Under the pieces are notes generated by a model. The model did not search any database and was not told where the DNA came from. It saw nothing but the letters and a program-made list of their open reading frames with translations. Below, in pieces: positions 54,932-63,423 of a DNA stretch of 64,000 bases (positions are counted from its first letter, which is position 1; every line of letters starts with the position of its first letter). The translations under genes were made by a program, and so were the position numbers. Origin of the DNA: Nonlabens antarcticus (GTDB lineage Bacteria > Bacteroidota > Bacteroidia > Flavobacteriales > Flavobacteriaceae); the NCBI RefSeq assembly GCF_015356755.1, contig NZ_JADFCO010000062.1, forward strand, positions 1 to 64,000, given 5' to 3'.

Positions 54932-57361
54932 TTAATTATTCTTTTCTTCATTTAGAAATACCTCTAACGATGCAAGATCTGTCACTAAAACCTGTCTAGC
55001 TTTACTTCCTTCAAACCCTCCTACAATTCCTGCAGCCTCGAGTTGATCGATAATACGACCGGCACGGTTATAGCCCAGTTTCAATTTACGTTGTAAAAGA
55101 GAAGCGCTTCCCTGCTGCGCTATCACTATGATCTCAGCAGCCTCGCGGAACTTTGCATCTCGTTCTTCGATACTAATATCAAGACTTGTGCCACCTTCTT
55201 CACCGCTGTACTCCGGTAATAAATATGCATCTGGATAAGCCTTTTGCGAGCCTATAAAGTCAACAATCTTATCCACTTCTGGCGTGTCAACAAAAGCACA
55301 CTGGATTCTTATAATCTCGTTTCCAGAAGTGTACAGCATATCACCACGTCCTATCAATTGATCAGCACCACCGCTGTCTAGAATAGTTCTGGAATCGACT
55401 TTTTGTTGGACTCTGAAAGAAACACGTGCTGGGAAATTTGCCTTGATCATACCCGTGATAACATTTACAGACGGACGTTGGGTAGCGATAATCAAGTGAA
55501 TTCCTATGGCACGGGCTAGTTGAGCGAGTCTGGCGATAGGTGTTTCCACTTCTTTTCCAGCAGTCATGATCAAATCTGCAAATTCATCCACGACAAGTAC
55601 GATGTAAGGGAGGAACCTGTGACCGTTTTCAGGGTTGAGTTTACGTGCTTTAAATTTTGCATTGTACTCCTTAATGTTTCGACACAAAGCATCTTTAAGA
55701 ATATCGTAGCGCTGGTCCATCTCGATACACAAACTATTAAGGGTATTAATAACCTTAGAATTATCTGTGATAATAGCATCTGCGCTATCTGGAAGTTTTG
55801 CTAGATAATGGCGTTCGATCTTATTGAATAAGGTAAGCTCTACTTTTTTGGGATCCACCAGGACAAATTTGACTTCTGCGGGATGTTTAGCGTAGAGTAA
55901 GGATGTCAATACCGCATTTAAACCAACTGATTTTCCTTGACCTGTAGCACCTGCCATGAGTAGATGAGGCATTTTGGCAAGATCGACCACAAAGGTTTCA
56001 TTGCTAATCGTTTTTCCAAAGGCAATAGGCAACGCCATTTCTGCATTTTGGAATTTTGGGCTTGCGATAACAGACCTCATGGAGACGATGGATGGATTCT
56101 GATTAGGAACCTCGATACCTATAGTTCCTTTCCCGGGAATAGGCGCGATAATACGTATTCCCAAAGCGGCTAATGATAATGCAATATCGTCTTCCAGGTT
56201 TTTAATTTTAGAAATACGAACACCGGCTTCTGGAACAATTTCATATAAAGTAACAGTCGGGCCTACCGTAGCAGTGATTTTTGCAATGCCTATTTTATAG
56301 TTCTTAAGCGTATCAACAATTTTGTCTTTGTTTGCCTGTAGCTCCTCCTCGTTAATGGTAATAGTTTTCCCCTGGGTGTAATCTTTCAAAAGATCGATAG
56401 GAGGGAACTTGTAGTTACTAAGCTCTAAAGTAGGATCAAATTCTCCAAAATCCTGTACCAGTTTTGAAGCGGTATTGTCCATTTCCTCTTCTTCTACCGT
56501 TTGTTCAATATCCATTCCTAAGTCATCATCGTCTGTCGCTGGAATTGATTTTATCACAGGTTTCGCAGGGGTTTCGGTTTTTAAGACTGGCTCTGGAACC
56601 TGATCGTCTTTATCATTCTTTTCAAGTGAATTGGTACCTGTAGTTTTACCCTCTACAGTAGAGGTTTCCCAAGCTTTTTCTTCGTCAGAAACCTCTGTAT
56701 TTATGTTAAGTTCTTCCTTTTCAAATCCCTCTTTTACTTGGCTGGCTTTTGATTTGAAGAATACACTTACTTTTTCTGGTGTTACTTTTAGACGCAATAC
56801 TAGGTATAGGATCGCAGCGCATATCATAAATAAAATCGCACCTATAAAACCTATGTAATCTTGTAAAAAGTCGTTGAGTTCATAACCTACCATTCCGCCC
56901 ATTAATGGGTTTTTTTCATGGAAAAATCCAAAGAATATGGACAACCAAACCATGAGCGGTAAGCCCCAGATCCATAGATAGGAAATTCGCTTTCGCGAAA
57001 GCGAAAAAGCCCCACGTTTAGCAGCAAAAAGATATACTCCGGTGATAATAACAAGGATGGCAATGGAATAAGCTGCTATACCAAAACCATCGTAAACGAA
57101 TAGATCCCCCAGCCATGCACCTAGTTTACTCAACCAGTTTTCGGCCACTAATTCACGCTCTGTCAATCGGCCCAAAATGCTTTGATCGCTGCGCCAGGAA
57201 AGTAGGAAGGAGGTGAAAGAAAGTATGAGCACAATGCCTATGACCATCATTAAAAAACCAACGATAACTTCTTGAAGTCTAGTTAATTTGTAAGAACGAA
57301 CCGTTGCCGATTTGCTGCTCTTTACAGTAGATTTTTTTGTTGTTGATTTCTTGCGCGCCAT
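54932..57361 (-). CDS. ftsK: DNA translocase FtsK/SpoIIIE
   Basis: Pumps chromosome ends into daughter cells at the division septum. The 809-aa protein has four or more N-terminal membrane helices (to about residue 195), a charged linker (about 200-320), and the RecA-like motor. The motor has Walker A GATGQGKSVGLNAVL near residue 470, LVDPKKVELTLFNKIERHYL and LVVDEFADLIMTAGKE. The winged-helix gamma domain is at the end (RKLKLGYNRAGRIIDQLEAA). The palindrome at 56988-57003 is read as LSRKR in the loop between membrane helices. Confidence 0.95.
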   Translation of the reverse strand: MARKKSTTKKSTVKSSKSATVRSYKLTRLQEVIVGFLMMVIGIVLILSFTSFLLSWRSDQSILGRLTERELVAENWLSKLGAWLGDLFVYDGFGIAAYSIAILVIITGVYLFAAKRGAFSLSRKRISYLWIWGLPLMVWLSIFFGFFHEKNPLMGGMVGYELNDFLQDYIGFIGAILFMICAAILYLVLRLKVTPEKVSVFFKSKASQVKEGFEKEELNINTEVSDEEKAWETSTVEGKTTGTNSLEKNDKDDQVPEPVLKTETPAKPVIKSIPATDDDDLGMDIEQTVEEEEMDNTASKLVQDFGEFDPTLELSNYKFPPIDLLKDYTQGKTITINEEELQANKDKIVDTLKNYKIGIAKITATVGPTVTLYEIVPEAGVRISKIKNLEDDIALSLAALGIRIIAPIPGKGTIGIEVPNQNPSIVSMRSVIASPKFQNAEMALPIAFGKTISNETFVVDLAKMPHLLMAGATGQGKSVGLNAVLTSLLYAKHPAEVKFVLVDPKKVELTLFNKIERHYLAKLPDSADAIITDNSKVINTLNSLCIEMDQRYDILKDALCRNIKEYNAKFKARKLNPENGHRFLPYIVLVVDEFADLIMTAGKEVETPIARLAQLARAIGIHLIIATQRPSVNVITGMIKANFPARVSFRVQQKVDSRTILDSGGADQLIGRGDMLYTSGNEIIRIQCAFVDTPEVDKIVDFIGSQKAYPDAYLLPEYSGEEGGTSLDISIEERDAKFREAAEIIVIAQQGSASLLQRKLKLGYNRAGRIIDQLEAAGIVGGFEGSKARQVLVTDLASLEVFLNEEKNN
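56988..57003. repeat. 16-bp palindrome, copy 9 (inside ftsK)
   Basis: Perfect copy, translated as LSRKR, the third possible frame. Confidence 0.95.
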
Positions 57362-57435
57362 AAAACGGTGTGAAGGGGCAAAAATAGCATTATTGTATGG
57401 CTTTTATGAAATAGCCAAATTTATGTTTGAACAAA

Positions 57436-57816
57436 TTAAATCTCTATAAGCACCCTGAAATAGGGAACATAAATGATAAGGCCTATAATCGCGGCAATGA
57501 TGGCCGCAAAAAAGACGGCACCAGCTGCAATATCCTTTATATGACCGATCTTAATATGGAATTCAGGATGGATAAAATCTGCAATACCTTCAATGGCAGA
57601 ATTCAAACCTTCAGCAGTTAAAACCAGACCAATGGCAAAAAACTGGATCATCCATTCCGTTGCGGTGATTTCAAATAGAAACCCTAAGACAGTCATTAAA
57701 ATGGCAAGAAATACTTGAACCATAATACTGGGTTCATTTCTTATGAGGCTAACAGCTCCATTAAAAGCATATTTAGTCCCTTTGATCCTGCCTCTTAAAA
57801 ATTGATAAAATCTCAA
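57436..57816 (-). CDS. dgkA: diacylglycerol/undecaprenol kinase family protein
   Basis: A 126-aa trimeric-type membrane kinase that phosphorylates a lipid alcohol, either diacylglycerol or undecaprenol. It has three hydrophobic helices and the signature EGLNSAIEGIADFI. Its start codon directly follows the tpx stop, so the two are cotranscribed. Undecaprenol kinase activity would help supply the carrier lipid used by the polysaccharide locus (inference). Confidence 0.9.
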   Translation of the reverse strand: MRFYQFLRGRIKGTKYAFNGAVSLIRNEPSIMVQVFLAILMTVLGFLFEITATEWMIQFFAIGLVLTAEGLNSAIEGIADFIHPEFHIKIGHIKDIAAGAVFFAAIIAAIIGLIIYVPYFRVLIEI

Positions 57817-58317
57817 TTATAGAAGTGATTTAAGCGCGGCTAAATAATCTGGTTCTTTACCTATTTCTGGGACTTGCTCATTGTAAATAACCTTGCCGTT
57901 CTCATCTAGCACTACAACTGCTCTAGAGTGAAAACCTTCAAAAGGACCATCTGTAATGGTGAGACCATATGCATCTCCAAAAGCTCCATCCTTAATGTCG
58001 CTCAGGTTAGTTACGTTTTTAGTATCCTCACTATCTGCAAATCTTTTCATGGCAAATGGAGTGTCTCTAGAAATACAAAGAACCTCTGTATTATCCAGTT
58101 GTGTCGCTCTCTTGTTAAAATTGCGTACGGACGTAGCGCAAACATCTGTATCAATGCTCGGGAAAATATTCATGATGACACGCTTCCCTTTAAAATCCTG
58201 TAAGCTGGTTTTTGAAAGGTCAGTGGAAAGTAGATTGAAACCCGGAGCTTGTTTTCCTATTTCTGGAAGATTTCCTGAAGTGTGTATTTCATTACCGCCT
58301 AGTGTGATAGTTGCCAT
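57817..58317 (-). CDS. tpx: thiol peroxidase lacking the usual resolving cysteine
   Basis: A peroxiredoxin of 166 aa that reduces hydroperoxides with thioredoxin. The peroxidatic cysteine is C60 in FPSIDTDVCATSVR. The second cysteine normally found in RFCGAEG (C95 in E. coli) is Ala94 here in FAMKRFADSEDT. C81 (EVLCISRD) is the other cysteine seen. A different resolving partner is therefore needed. It is transcribed away from oxyR and has a -7 element at 58345-58352. Confidence 0.9.
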   Translation of the reverse strand: MATITLGGNEIHTSGNLPEIGKQAPGFNLLSTDLSKTSLQDFKGKRVIMNIFPSIDTDVCATSVRNFNKRATQLDNTEVLCISRDTPFAMKRFADSEDTKNVTNLSDIKDGAFGDAYGLTITDGPFEGFHSRAVVVLDENGKVIYNEQVPEIGKEPDYLAALKSLL

Positions 58318-58344
58318 AAGGTTGTCTTTAAGTTGTGTTTTCTA

Positions 58345-58352
58345 CAAAATTA
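58345..58352 (-). promoter_or_regulatory. -7 element of tpx
   Basis: TAATTTTG on the minus strand, an exact TAnnTTTG match, 27 bp before the tpx ATG. Confidence 0.5.
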
Positions 58353-58453
58353 TCGAACAGTGGGGCTGTTTAAGTTGGTAAAATGTTAAAATAAAAAGGA
58401 ACAAAGTACTACAAACTCCTGCTTAAGGTATAGAGAAATCATATGCTTTTAGG

Positions 58454-58461
58454 TAATTTTG
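58454..58461 (+). promoter_or_regulatory. -7 element of oxyR
   Basis: TAATTTTG, an exact TAnnTTTG match, 15 bp before ATG 58477. It overlaps a TTG at 58459, so that TTG is not the start. The tpx-oxyR intergenic region has no other clear palindrome. Confidence 0.5.
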
Positions 58462-58476
58462 TTTAAAATATCTATC

Positions 58477-59415
58477 ATGACCATTACGCAATTGAAGTAT
58501 GTACTTGCTGTCGCTCAATATCAGAACTTTACTAAAGCGGCTAATAAAGTTTTTGTCACCCAGCCTACCTTAAGTATGCAGATTCAAAAATTAGAGGATG
58601 AACTGGATGTACAGATTTTTGATAGAACAAAAAAACCAATCGAGCTTACTGAAACTGGGAAAAAGATTGTACAACAAGCCCATAATATTGTAAATGAAAG
58701 TGATCGCATTCAAGATATTGTTGATCAAGAAAAAGGATTTATTGGTGGCGAGTTTAAAATAGGGGTAATCCCTACGGTGATGCCCACGCTGTTACCTATG
58801 TTCCTTACTAATTTTGTCAATAAATATCCTAAAGTGCGCTTGCGCATAGAAGAGTTAACTACAGATAATATTATTGAAGGTTTGCTAGAGGGCTCTATTG
58901 ATGCTGCCATAGCCGCAACACCGTTACAAAATGATATGATAAAGGAGCGTGTTTTATACTACGAGCCCTTTGTTTGTTACGACCCTAGAAATGCCAGCAC
59001 AGAGAAAGGAAAACTGAAGGTTGAAGACATTGATATTGACGCCCTACTATTGCTAGAAGACGGGCACTGTTTTAAGGACAGTATTCTGAATTTATGCAAA
59101 AGCTCTCGAGATTCTGACGAGGAGCGTTTTACGCTGGAAAGCGGCAGCTTTGAAACCTTGATAAAATTATCTGATGAGGGATTAGGAATGACGTTATTGC
59201 CTTATCTAAATACGCTGGACCTATCTGATAACCGTATGAAAAACTTGAGGTATTTTGAAGAACCATCACCAGCCCGCGAGATAAGCTTGATATACCATAA
59301 GTCAGAATTAAAAATGCAGATTATTGACGCTTTACAGGCGGTAATTGCTGGAGTGGTAAAGGGAGCAATAGCCTTTAGTAATGTGCAAATTATCAGTCCG
59401 CTGGGGAAGAAATAG
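58477..59415 (+). CDS. oxyR: OxyR-type peroxide-sensing LysR regulator
   Basis: A 312-aa LysR-family activator. The N-terminal winged helix-turn-helix starts MTITQLKYVLAVAQYQNF, and the effector domain begins at GEFKIGVIPTVMPTLL. The peroxide-sensing pair is present: C198 in LLLLEDGHCFKDSI and C207 in LNLCKSS, nine residues apart as in E. coli OxyR. Divergence from tpx suggests that it controls it, as well as itself. Confidence 0.94.
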   Translation: MTITQLKYVLAVAQYQNFTKAANKVFVTQPTLSMQIQKLEDELDVQIFDRTKKPIELTETGKKIVQQAHNIVNESDRIQDIVDQEKGFIGGEFKIGVIPTVMPTLLPMFLTNFVNKYPKVRLRIEELTTDNIIEGLLEGSIDAAIAATPLQNDMIKERVLYYEPFVCYDPRNASTEKGKLKVEDIDIDALLLLEDGHCFKDSILNLCKSSRDSDEERFTLESGSFETLIKLSDEGLGMTLLPYLNTLDLSDNRMKNLRYFEEPSPAREISLIYHKSELKMQIIDALQAVIAGVVKGAIAFSNVQIISPLGKK

Positions 59416-59827
59416 GAAATCAGCACAGCTGTTTATAACCTAACAACTGTACACGAATTTTTGAAGTCATAAGCAAACCATTGAAAATTGGATCAAGACA
59501 TTACCATTTCCGGTTGAAACCTAATTACACTTTGAGACCAGTTTTAAACAAAGAAATTGACAAAAATGTTTTAGTAGACTACACATGGAAATGAACCTAT
59601 GCAGAGTATTTGGAATGGAATGACGTCGTTATTTTAAACTTTATAGACGGTTGGTTCAATATTAAACTAGGTTTTCCGATCAATCAGGTAAATGTCCAAC
59701 TATGGAAGCATCAATTGGAAACAAATGAAGATCTTCTACTAGATTACAACTCATGGAATGTACATATAGAACGCCAGCAACATGTGTGTAAAAAGCATCT
59801 ATCTAACTGGAATCCTATAAATAAAAA
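59416..59827. other. gene-poor stretch, possible degraded gene
   Basis: An open frame from 59610 to 59963 (117 codons, NFIDGWFNIKLGFPINQVNV and so on) overlaps the Imm33-like frame. I do not recognise it, and it may be part of a broken gene. Otherwise nothing is seen. Confidence 0.35.
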
Positions 59828-60085
59828 TTGGAAAATTCGTTGTGGTCCAGGTTTATTGATAATCCCATTCACGGCTCGAGACATTCACCGCAACACGGAC
59901 AAACAGGATGGGATATTTGGACTGGAGATCTTACGGAATCGAATAATTTTTTCTCACCGATGAAAGCTAGCGACCTACTTCAAATTAGACCGGAATTAAT
60001 TCAATACTTAGGATTAGATGTGGGACTTCAATTCACAATCCATAAAGATGGTATTGCACTTGTTTGTGAAAAGAATGAAGAATAA
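59828..60085 (+). pseudogene. probable remnant of an Imm33-like immunity protein gene
   Basis: The 85-codon frame reads PIHGSRHSPQHGQTGWDIWT, then NFFSPM and YLGLDVGLQF. This matches, from memory, the pattern PINGLRHP, TTGWYIWAGE, DFFxP and KYLGLPPGWRF of Imm33-like immunity proteins linked to polymorphic toxins. The N-terminal third and the usual C-terminal end are missing, and the frame upstream differs. It is therefore either a truncated gene or a remnant. No toxin gene is adjacent. Confidence 0.45.
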
Positions 60086-60177
60086 AATAGATATCAAAAC
60101 AGTCAAATAATTGACTTGCATTTGATGTCTATTATTTTTATGAAACAATAGAAGTTATCGAAAACGGGCATATGAAG

Positions 60178-60381
60178 CTAACCGCCGGAACCTTCCTGTA
60201 ACAGGCAAACGTTCAATTCCGGTTGTAATTCATAGAGATTACTCAACCAGATTTTTAATTCTTCGATTTCAAAAGGCAGTAATCGATCCATTGCTTTTTG
60301 AAGCTCTCTACAGAATAATGAGGAATCGAAACTTACTTTTTCCAATATCATTAACGTGTACTCAAACATTGCTCGGGCCAT
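60178..60381 (-). CDS. small conserved-type protein of unknown function
   Basis: A 67-aa mostly helical protein (MFEYTLMILEKVSFDSSLFC, DRLLPFEIEELKIWLSNLYE) with no signal or membrane segment. It resembles short flavobacterial proteins that begin MFEYTLMILEKVSFD, as I recall. ATG 60381 or the in-frame ATG at 60369 (MFEYTL) could be the start. It stands alone, so the call rests on composition and resemblance. Confidence 0.6.
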   Translation of the reverse strand: MARAMFEYTLMILEKVSFDSSLFCRELQKAMDRLLPFEIEELKIWLSNLYELQPELNVCLLQEGSGG

Positions 60382-60943
60382 AAATTTATAAATTAGGAGT
60401 AGCGTAATTTTAGGTCAGATCGTATCATTTGGTGAATTAAATATAGTGATTTAAAACGGATTTTGAATGTCATATTTACTTTGACTTTAACAATTGACAG
60501 GTTAATGGCTTAAATATTTGGAAACACTTTGAAGGTCAATTAATGACGAATAGCAATTATTCAAAGCGCAAATGCATTTAATCAAGTACTCTTAAAATCA
60601 TTTAAATAGCTCAGGAAGCCATTGCAATTCTAACTTAAATCACTGAATCAGGAGATCGCAGCACTACGTTAATAATGTCAAGAAATAATGCTAATGCGCC
60701 ACAAGCTGGCCAGGCATGATTTCTCCCACTATTTATTATAAAAAGTGTTCTTTAAATCTACCGCTTTACAAGTGTATGAGTTGGTCTGAATCTACATTTC
60801 TAAAATGAGAAACTAATTCATTAACAAAGTTTCCTTCTCTATCAAAAATCATGAAGGAAGACACAACAAAAAGATGCTGAAATGATAGGTTTTGCCCACA
60901 GACAATTTGATTATTTCAATGCCGTTAAACGATAGCTGGTAGA
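60382..60943. other. 562-bp stretch without recognised features
   Basis: AT-rich sequence upstream of the small gene and downstream of menA. No open frame, hairpin or repeat family from this window was found. Confidence 0.5.
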
Positions 60944-61939
60944 TTATTCCAGGATTGCTATCGAGATAATGGAAAGTAATGCCATAAAAAATGTAGAAAG
61001 AGCTACTTTTTTTAGTTCCGGATCTAATAGGATAGGACTTTCATTTTTTGAAACCGTTCTCAAATGAATCAAAAGCGGCAAGAAAGCCAGCAGCGGCAAA
61101 AAAGCAATCATGGACCAGCTGTTATTTAAAACATCCATGGCATGATAAATTGAATATGTAAATCCTAACATACAAACGAGAGCAGTGATTACCGTAAAGT
61201 AATGAAGCACTTTAGCATTAGCCAGTCCTATTTTCACAGGAATGGTGTTTTTTCCTACTTTACGGTCTGATGCGAGATCTCTCATATTATTCAAATTCAG
61301 AACAGCTACACTTAATAATCCCACCGTAATTGAAGGTAGAATGAGTTGCCAGTTCATATCCTTGAGGATTAAATAATGAATTCCCATAACACTGACGGGT
61401 CCAAAAAATATAAATACAAATAAATCACCCAGCCCGCGATAACCATAGGCATTATCACCTACCGTGTATTTTATCGCAGCCCATATCGCAGCAATACCCA
61501 GCACTAGATATAAGAGGGAAATAAGCAAATGTTCTCTACCCAGACTTACATAAATGAGAGCGATGGCACTCAAGAAAGTAAGAATGGATGTGATAATAAT
61601 CACCCGTTTCATTTGTGCTGGAGCAATGATCCCACTTTGAATCGTCCGCATGGGACCTATCCGTTCATGGTTATCGGTTCCTTTCAAGCCATCTCCGTAA
61701 TCATTGGCAAAATTAGATAGAATTTGAAGCCCGAGGGTTGTAACCAGCGCAAGAATAGGAATCCACCAGTTGAAGGAGGTAGAAACGGTTACCGGTCCTA
61801 GCAGTAGGCTGTATGTTTCCGCTTTCGCGAAAGCGAAATCCAAATAAGAATAACTACTTCCCAAAAGAATACCACTAATACTTAAAGGTAAAGTACGAGG
61901 GCGAGCCGCACTGATCCAGGCCTGAGCTACCGTATTCAT
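60944..61939 (-). CDS. menA: 1,4-dihydroxy-2-naphthoate polyprenyltransferase
   Basis: Attaches the polyprenyl chain to dihydroxynaphthoate in menaquinone synthesis, in the inner membrane. The 331-aa UbiA-family protein has about nine helices and the motif pair NFANDYGDGLKGTD and NLNNMRDLASDRKVGKNT. Between helices 1 and 2 it carries an extra stretch containing AFAKA, encoded by the palindrome at 61820-61835. It overlaps holA by 4 bp. Confidence 0.94.
   Translation of the reverse strand: MNTVAQAWISAARPRTLPLSISGILLGSSYSYLDFAFAKAETYSLLLGPVTVSTSFNWWIPILALVTTLGLQILSNFANDYGDGLKGTDNHERIGPMRTIQSGIIAPAQMKRVIIITSILTFLSAIALIYVSLGREHLLISLLYLVLGIAAIWAAIKYTVGDNAYGYRGLGDLFVFIFFGPVSVMGIHYLILKDMNWQLILPSITVGLLSVAVLNLNNMRDLASDRKVGKNTIPVKIGLANAKVLHYFTVITALVCMLGFTYSIYHAMDVLNNSWSMIAFLPLLAFLPLLIHLRTVSKNESPILLDPELKKVALSTFFMALLSIISIAILE
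61820..61835. repeat. 16-bp palindrome, copy 10 (inside menA)
   Basis: Perfect copy, translated as AFAKA between the first two membrane helices. Confidence 0.95.
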
Positions 61940-62943
61940 GATGCCATAATTTTAACCATTACCTCCTTGAGCAGATCTGCATGGGGGATTTGATTTGCGC
62001 CCACACCTTTTGATTTCACGTCCAGCTCGCGGATTAATTTCACGGCACGGCTGCAATATTTCATAGGATAATTGCGAACGGCGACCATCAATTCATTGAC
62101 GAAAAAAGGGTTGATTCCTACCGTTTTGGCGACATTTCTAGGAGAGCGATCGTTTAGAGCATGTACCTTTAATAGCTGGATGAAAAAACTGTACAGCTGC
62201 GCGGTGGTCAGAACAATAGGATTGTCTTTTGGGTTTTCTGCAAAGTAATTGATGATGCGATGAACATTCACCGTATCTCTTGCGCCCAGCGCCTTGCGTA
62301 ATTCAAAATTATTAAAATCCTTTGAAAAGCCTATATTCTCCTCAATGACTAGCGGCGTTATGGGAACACTTTTATTATGAACAATAGCTAATTTTTCCAG
62401 CTCATTACTCACTCTACTCAAATCATTTCCTATAAATTCCACCAGCATCTGGGTCGCTTTAGGTTCAATCGTAAACCCCTTATCCTTTAAATGACTCGTG
62501 ATCCAGTTGGGCATTTGACTGTCATAAATTACCTTGCTTTCAAAAACGACTCCGTTTTTCTTGATATTTTTAAAAACCTTAGTCCGTCCGTCTGGTTTTT
62601 TATATTTGTAATTAAAAACCAAGATCGTGCTCGCTGATGGATTTGCCATATAGCTTTCCATCAGGGACATTTTTGAGGCTAGATGCTGGGCTTCCTTAAT
62701 AATAATGACTTGATGTTCTGCCATCATGGGAAATCTTTTAGCAGACTCTACTATTTCTTCCACCTTGACATCTTTTCCATACATAACCATCTGGTTAAAT
62801 CCCTTTTCGGCTTCATCCAAGACATTTTCTTCAATATAATCACTGATCTGATCGATAAAATAGGGTTCGTCACCGTGTAAAAAATATACGGGTGCGTATT
62901 TTTTGTTCTTAATGTCTGAAAGAATATTCTTGAGATCACTCAT
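61936..62943 (-). CDS. holA: DNA polymerase III delta subunit
   Basis: The clamp-loader subunit that opens the sliding clamp. It has 335 aa with the family start DIKNKKYAPVYFLHGDEPYF, then VIIIKEAQHL, KLAIVHNKSV and a C-terminal collar domain (KVHALNDRSPRNVAKTVGIN). It shares a 33-bp divergent spacer with the nuclease-fold gene at 62977. Confidence 0.92.
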   Translation of the reverse strand: MSDLKNILSDIKNKKYAPVYFLHGDEPYFIDQISDYIEENVLDEAEKGFNQMVMYGKDVKVEEIVESAKRFPMMAEHQVIIIKEAQHLASKMSLMESYMANPSASTILVFNYKYKKPDGRTKVFKNIKKNGVVFESKVIYDSQMPNWITSHLKDKGFTIEPKATQMLVEFIGNDLSRVSNELEKLAIVHNKSVPITPLVIEENIGFSKDFNNFELRKALGARDTVNVHRIINYFAENPKDNPIVLTTAQLYSFFIQLLKVHALNDRSPRNVAKTVGINPFFVNELMVAVRNYPMKYCSRAVKLIRELDVKSKGVGANQIPHADLLKEVMVKIMAS

Positions 62944-62976
62944 GAAGAGCCGTGCTGCTTTTTGTAATATTGTGGA

Positions 62977-63423
62977 ATGAAGGCATTGCGACTGCCGCCT
63001 GCAAATTTCAGGGTTAAAAGTACTGAAAAAGGGCGTTTCATTTTTGATCCTATCCGTAAAAAGTTTGTTTCCCTACAACCAGAAGAATGGGTACGTCAAC
63101 ACATCATTCACTGGCTCAGGGATTTCAAAAAATTTCCTATCAGTTTGATTAATGTTGAAAAACAACTGGTTGTTGCGGGAACTTCAAAACGGTACGATAT
63201 TATTGTTTTCAATCCTGATGGAAGCATTCATATAATTATTGAGTGTAAAGCGCCAGAAATCAGCATTAATCAAAACGCATTTGATCAGATCGCCAAATAT
63301 AACCTGGTTGCAAATGCAAGTTATTTGATGGTCAGCAATGGAATGGAACATTACTTTTGCACCATGGATTATAAGAACAAACGTTATGACTTCATAAAAG
63401 ACCTGCCAGAATATACCTTATGA
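62977..63423 (+). CDS. HsdR N-terminal-like nuclease-fold protein
   Basis: A 148-aa protein consisting of one type I restriction HsdR N-terminal-like domain. A PD-(D/E)xK-type core is visible: YDIIVFNPDGSIHIIIECKA holds the Asp and the Glu-x-Lys, and QIAKYNLVANASYLMVSNG follows. There is no helicase part and no hsdM or hsdS nearby. The gene is conserved next to holA in flavobacteria as I recall, suggesting a housekeeping rather than a restriction role. It overlaps the next gene by 4 bp (ATGA). Confidence 0.85.
   Translation: MKALRLPPANFRVKSTEKGRFIFDPIRKKFVSLQPEEWVRQHIIHWLRDFKKFPISLINVEKQLVVAGTSKRYDIIVFNPDGSIHIIIECKAPEISINQNAFDQIAKYNLVANASYLMVSNGMEHYFCTMDYKNKRYDFIKDLPEYTL

Noticed and set aside
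62977-63423. Type I restriction-modification system
   Set aside because: Only an HsdR N-terminal-like domain is present; no helicase part, methylase or specificity gene is in the window.
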